Assembly: GCF_900095305.1 (NCBI RefSeq) | Contig: NZ_FMDO01000056.1 | Location: 1-64,000 of the forward strand | Direction: 5' to 3' | Length of the DNA stretch: 64,000 bases | Origin: Proteiniborus sp. DW1 | Lineage (GTDB): Bacteria; Bacillota; Clostridia; Tissierellales; Proteiniboraceae | In this document: positions 63,550 through 64,000 of the stretch, piece after piece | Position numbering within the stretch: the first letter of the stretch is position 1 | Layout of the letters: every line of letters starts with the position of its first letter | Position numbers and translations under genes: made by a program | The notes under the pieces: generated by a model | What the model was told of the DNA's origin: nothing | Databases searched by the model: none | What the model saw: only the letters and a program-made list of their open reading frames with translations

Positions 63550-64000
63550 TTAAACTACTGTATTCCCGATTTTCTCTCCCATCTTAACTAGTGTTTCTAT
63601 ACCGTTCAACGAATTACACAAAATGTCTTTATCGATGACTATTCTTCCTTTTTCAAAGCAAACAATTATAGTAGATCCTCCAAACTCGAATCTCCCTTTC
63701 TCTTCACCGCGTTTCACGCTAGCTTCCTCATGATAATTAACAATCTTACCAACCAACATAGCTCCCACTTCTACAATTAAAATTTTTCCAAAGTTTTCAC
63801 TATGTAAAATGGTATATTCTCTTGTATTTTCTTTATAAATAGGAACCACTTCATTGGCTACTGGATTTACAGTATGAAAAACACCTTTTATTCGATAGTT
63901 TTTCGATTTTTCTCCATTATCAATATAACAATATCTGTGATAATCATCAACTGTTAATCGAAATAATAGTAGTGTACCATCTTCATAATCATCAGCAAGT
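63550..64000 (-). CDS. psd: Phosphatidylserine decarboxylase, partial (5' end beyond window)
   Basis: The frame runs from the stop at 63550 to the window edge, giving the last ~149 residues. The self-cleavage motif appears as FGGSTI (the family's LGST/GS site, where Ser becomes the pyruvoyl group). Upstream in frame is the catalytic VDDYHRYCY, and VEVGAMLVG follows at the usual place. The enzyme makes phosphatidylethanolamine from phosphatidylserine at the membrane. The start lies outside the window; a GTG at 63849 is internal, since conserved residues continue upstream of it. Confidence 0.88.
   Translation of the reverse strand, partial: LADDYEDGTLLLFRLTVDDYHRYCYIDNGEKSKNYRIKGVFHTVNPVANEVVPIYKENTREYTILHSENFGKILIVEVGAMLVGKIVNYHEEASVKRGEEKGRFEFGGSTIIVCFEKGRIVIDKDILCNSLNGIETLVKMGEKIGNTVV

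Noticed and set aside
1-64000. CRISPR arrays, tRNA/rRNA genes, prophage or intact insertion sequences
   Set aside because: No regularly spaced repeats, no cloverleaf or rRNA-like segments and no transposase or phage structural genes were seen on reading both strands.

Overview
The window reads as chromosome of an anaerobic, low-GC Gram-positive bacterium of the Clostridia (in the wider sense). The base composition is strongly AT-rich. Genes carry strong GGAGG-type ribosome binding sites and several start with GTG or TTG. Control elements are typically Firmicute: an isoleucine T-box, two cyclic-di-AMP (ydaO-type) riboswitches and a TPP riboswitch. The enzymes fit an anaerobic amino-acid and redox lifestyle: glutamate 2,3-aminomutase, a B12 mutase-like protein, methionine gamma-lyase, a double-cubane-cluster protein and FeoAB. 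No rRNA, tRNA, CRISPR array, prophage or intact insertion sequence was found. I cannot name the species.

Layout. 1-3.6 kb: a lipoprotein of the branched-chain amino acid ABC uptake family behind an Ile T-box, then an FAD oxidoreductase fused to a Rieske domain. 3.8-8.6 kb: the most interesting region, with two transcription units each headed by a c-di-AMP riboswitch plus terminator. One encodes an opine-dehydrogenase-like enzyme and a B12 protein resembling glutamate mutase with its two subunits fused. The other encodes glutamate 2,3-aminomutase, which makes beta-glutamate. c-di-AMP controls osmotic and potassium homeostasis and beta-glutamate is a known osmolyte, so this may be an undescribed osmolyte system. 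8.9-15.5 kb: methionine gamma-lyase, an AraC regulator, envelope proteins, and a solute-binding lipoprotein paired with a membrane-anchored LuxR-type regulator. 15.6-19.2 kb: a double-cubane-cluster reductase, CorA and an NAD-kinase-like protein. 19.6-24.4 and 30.0-34.0 kb: two paralogous MarR plus heterodimeric ABC-exporter operons flanking a PrsA-like foldase, an aspartokinase, a DMT transporter and a cupin.

34.3-39.1 kb: a DD-carboxypeptidase, then an iron operon (feoA, feoB, a nicotianamine-synthase-like SAM protein and a flippase-like membrane protein). Here feoB is interrupted by a -1 frameshift exactly at an A7 slippery run. 39.3-47.1 kb: a PucR/MFS chimeric pseudogene, a choloylglycine-hydrolase-family enzyme, a TetR-controlled membrane/HD pair, a toroid-like protein and an aldehyde dehydrogenase. 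47.2-50.5 kb: an internally deleted flavodoxin-like gene and thiM-thiE behind a TPP riboswitch. 50.8-56.1 kb: a six-gene ABC operon that joins a TauABC/SsuABC-like importer to a DUF4418-like protein and a MacB-like ABC pair. 56.3-64 kb: a decayed CoA-ligase fragment, a MATE exporter, a YeiH-type transporter with a divergent LysR gene, a chemoreceptor and a phosphatidylserine decarboxylase cut by the window edge.

Several loci show gene decay (PucR/MFS chimera, CoA-ligase fragment, flavodoxin deletion, partial TPP aptamer copy), and small inverted-repeat elements are scattered between genes. All family assignments come from reading motifs and remembered family features; no database search was run.
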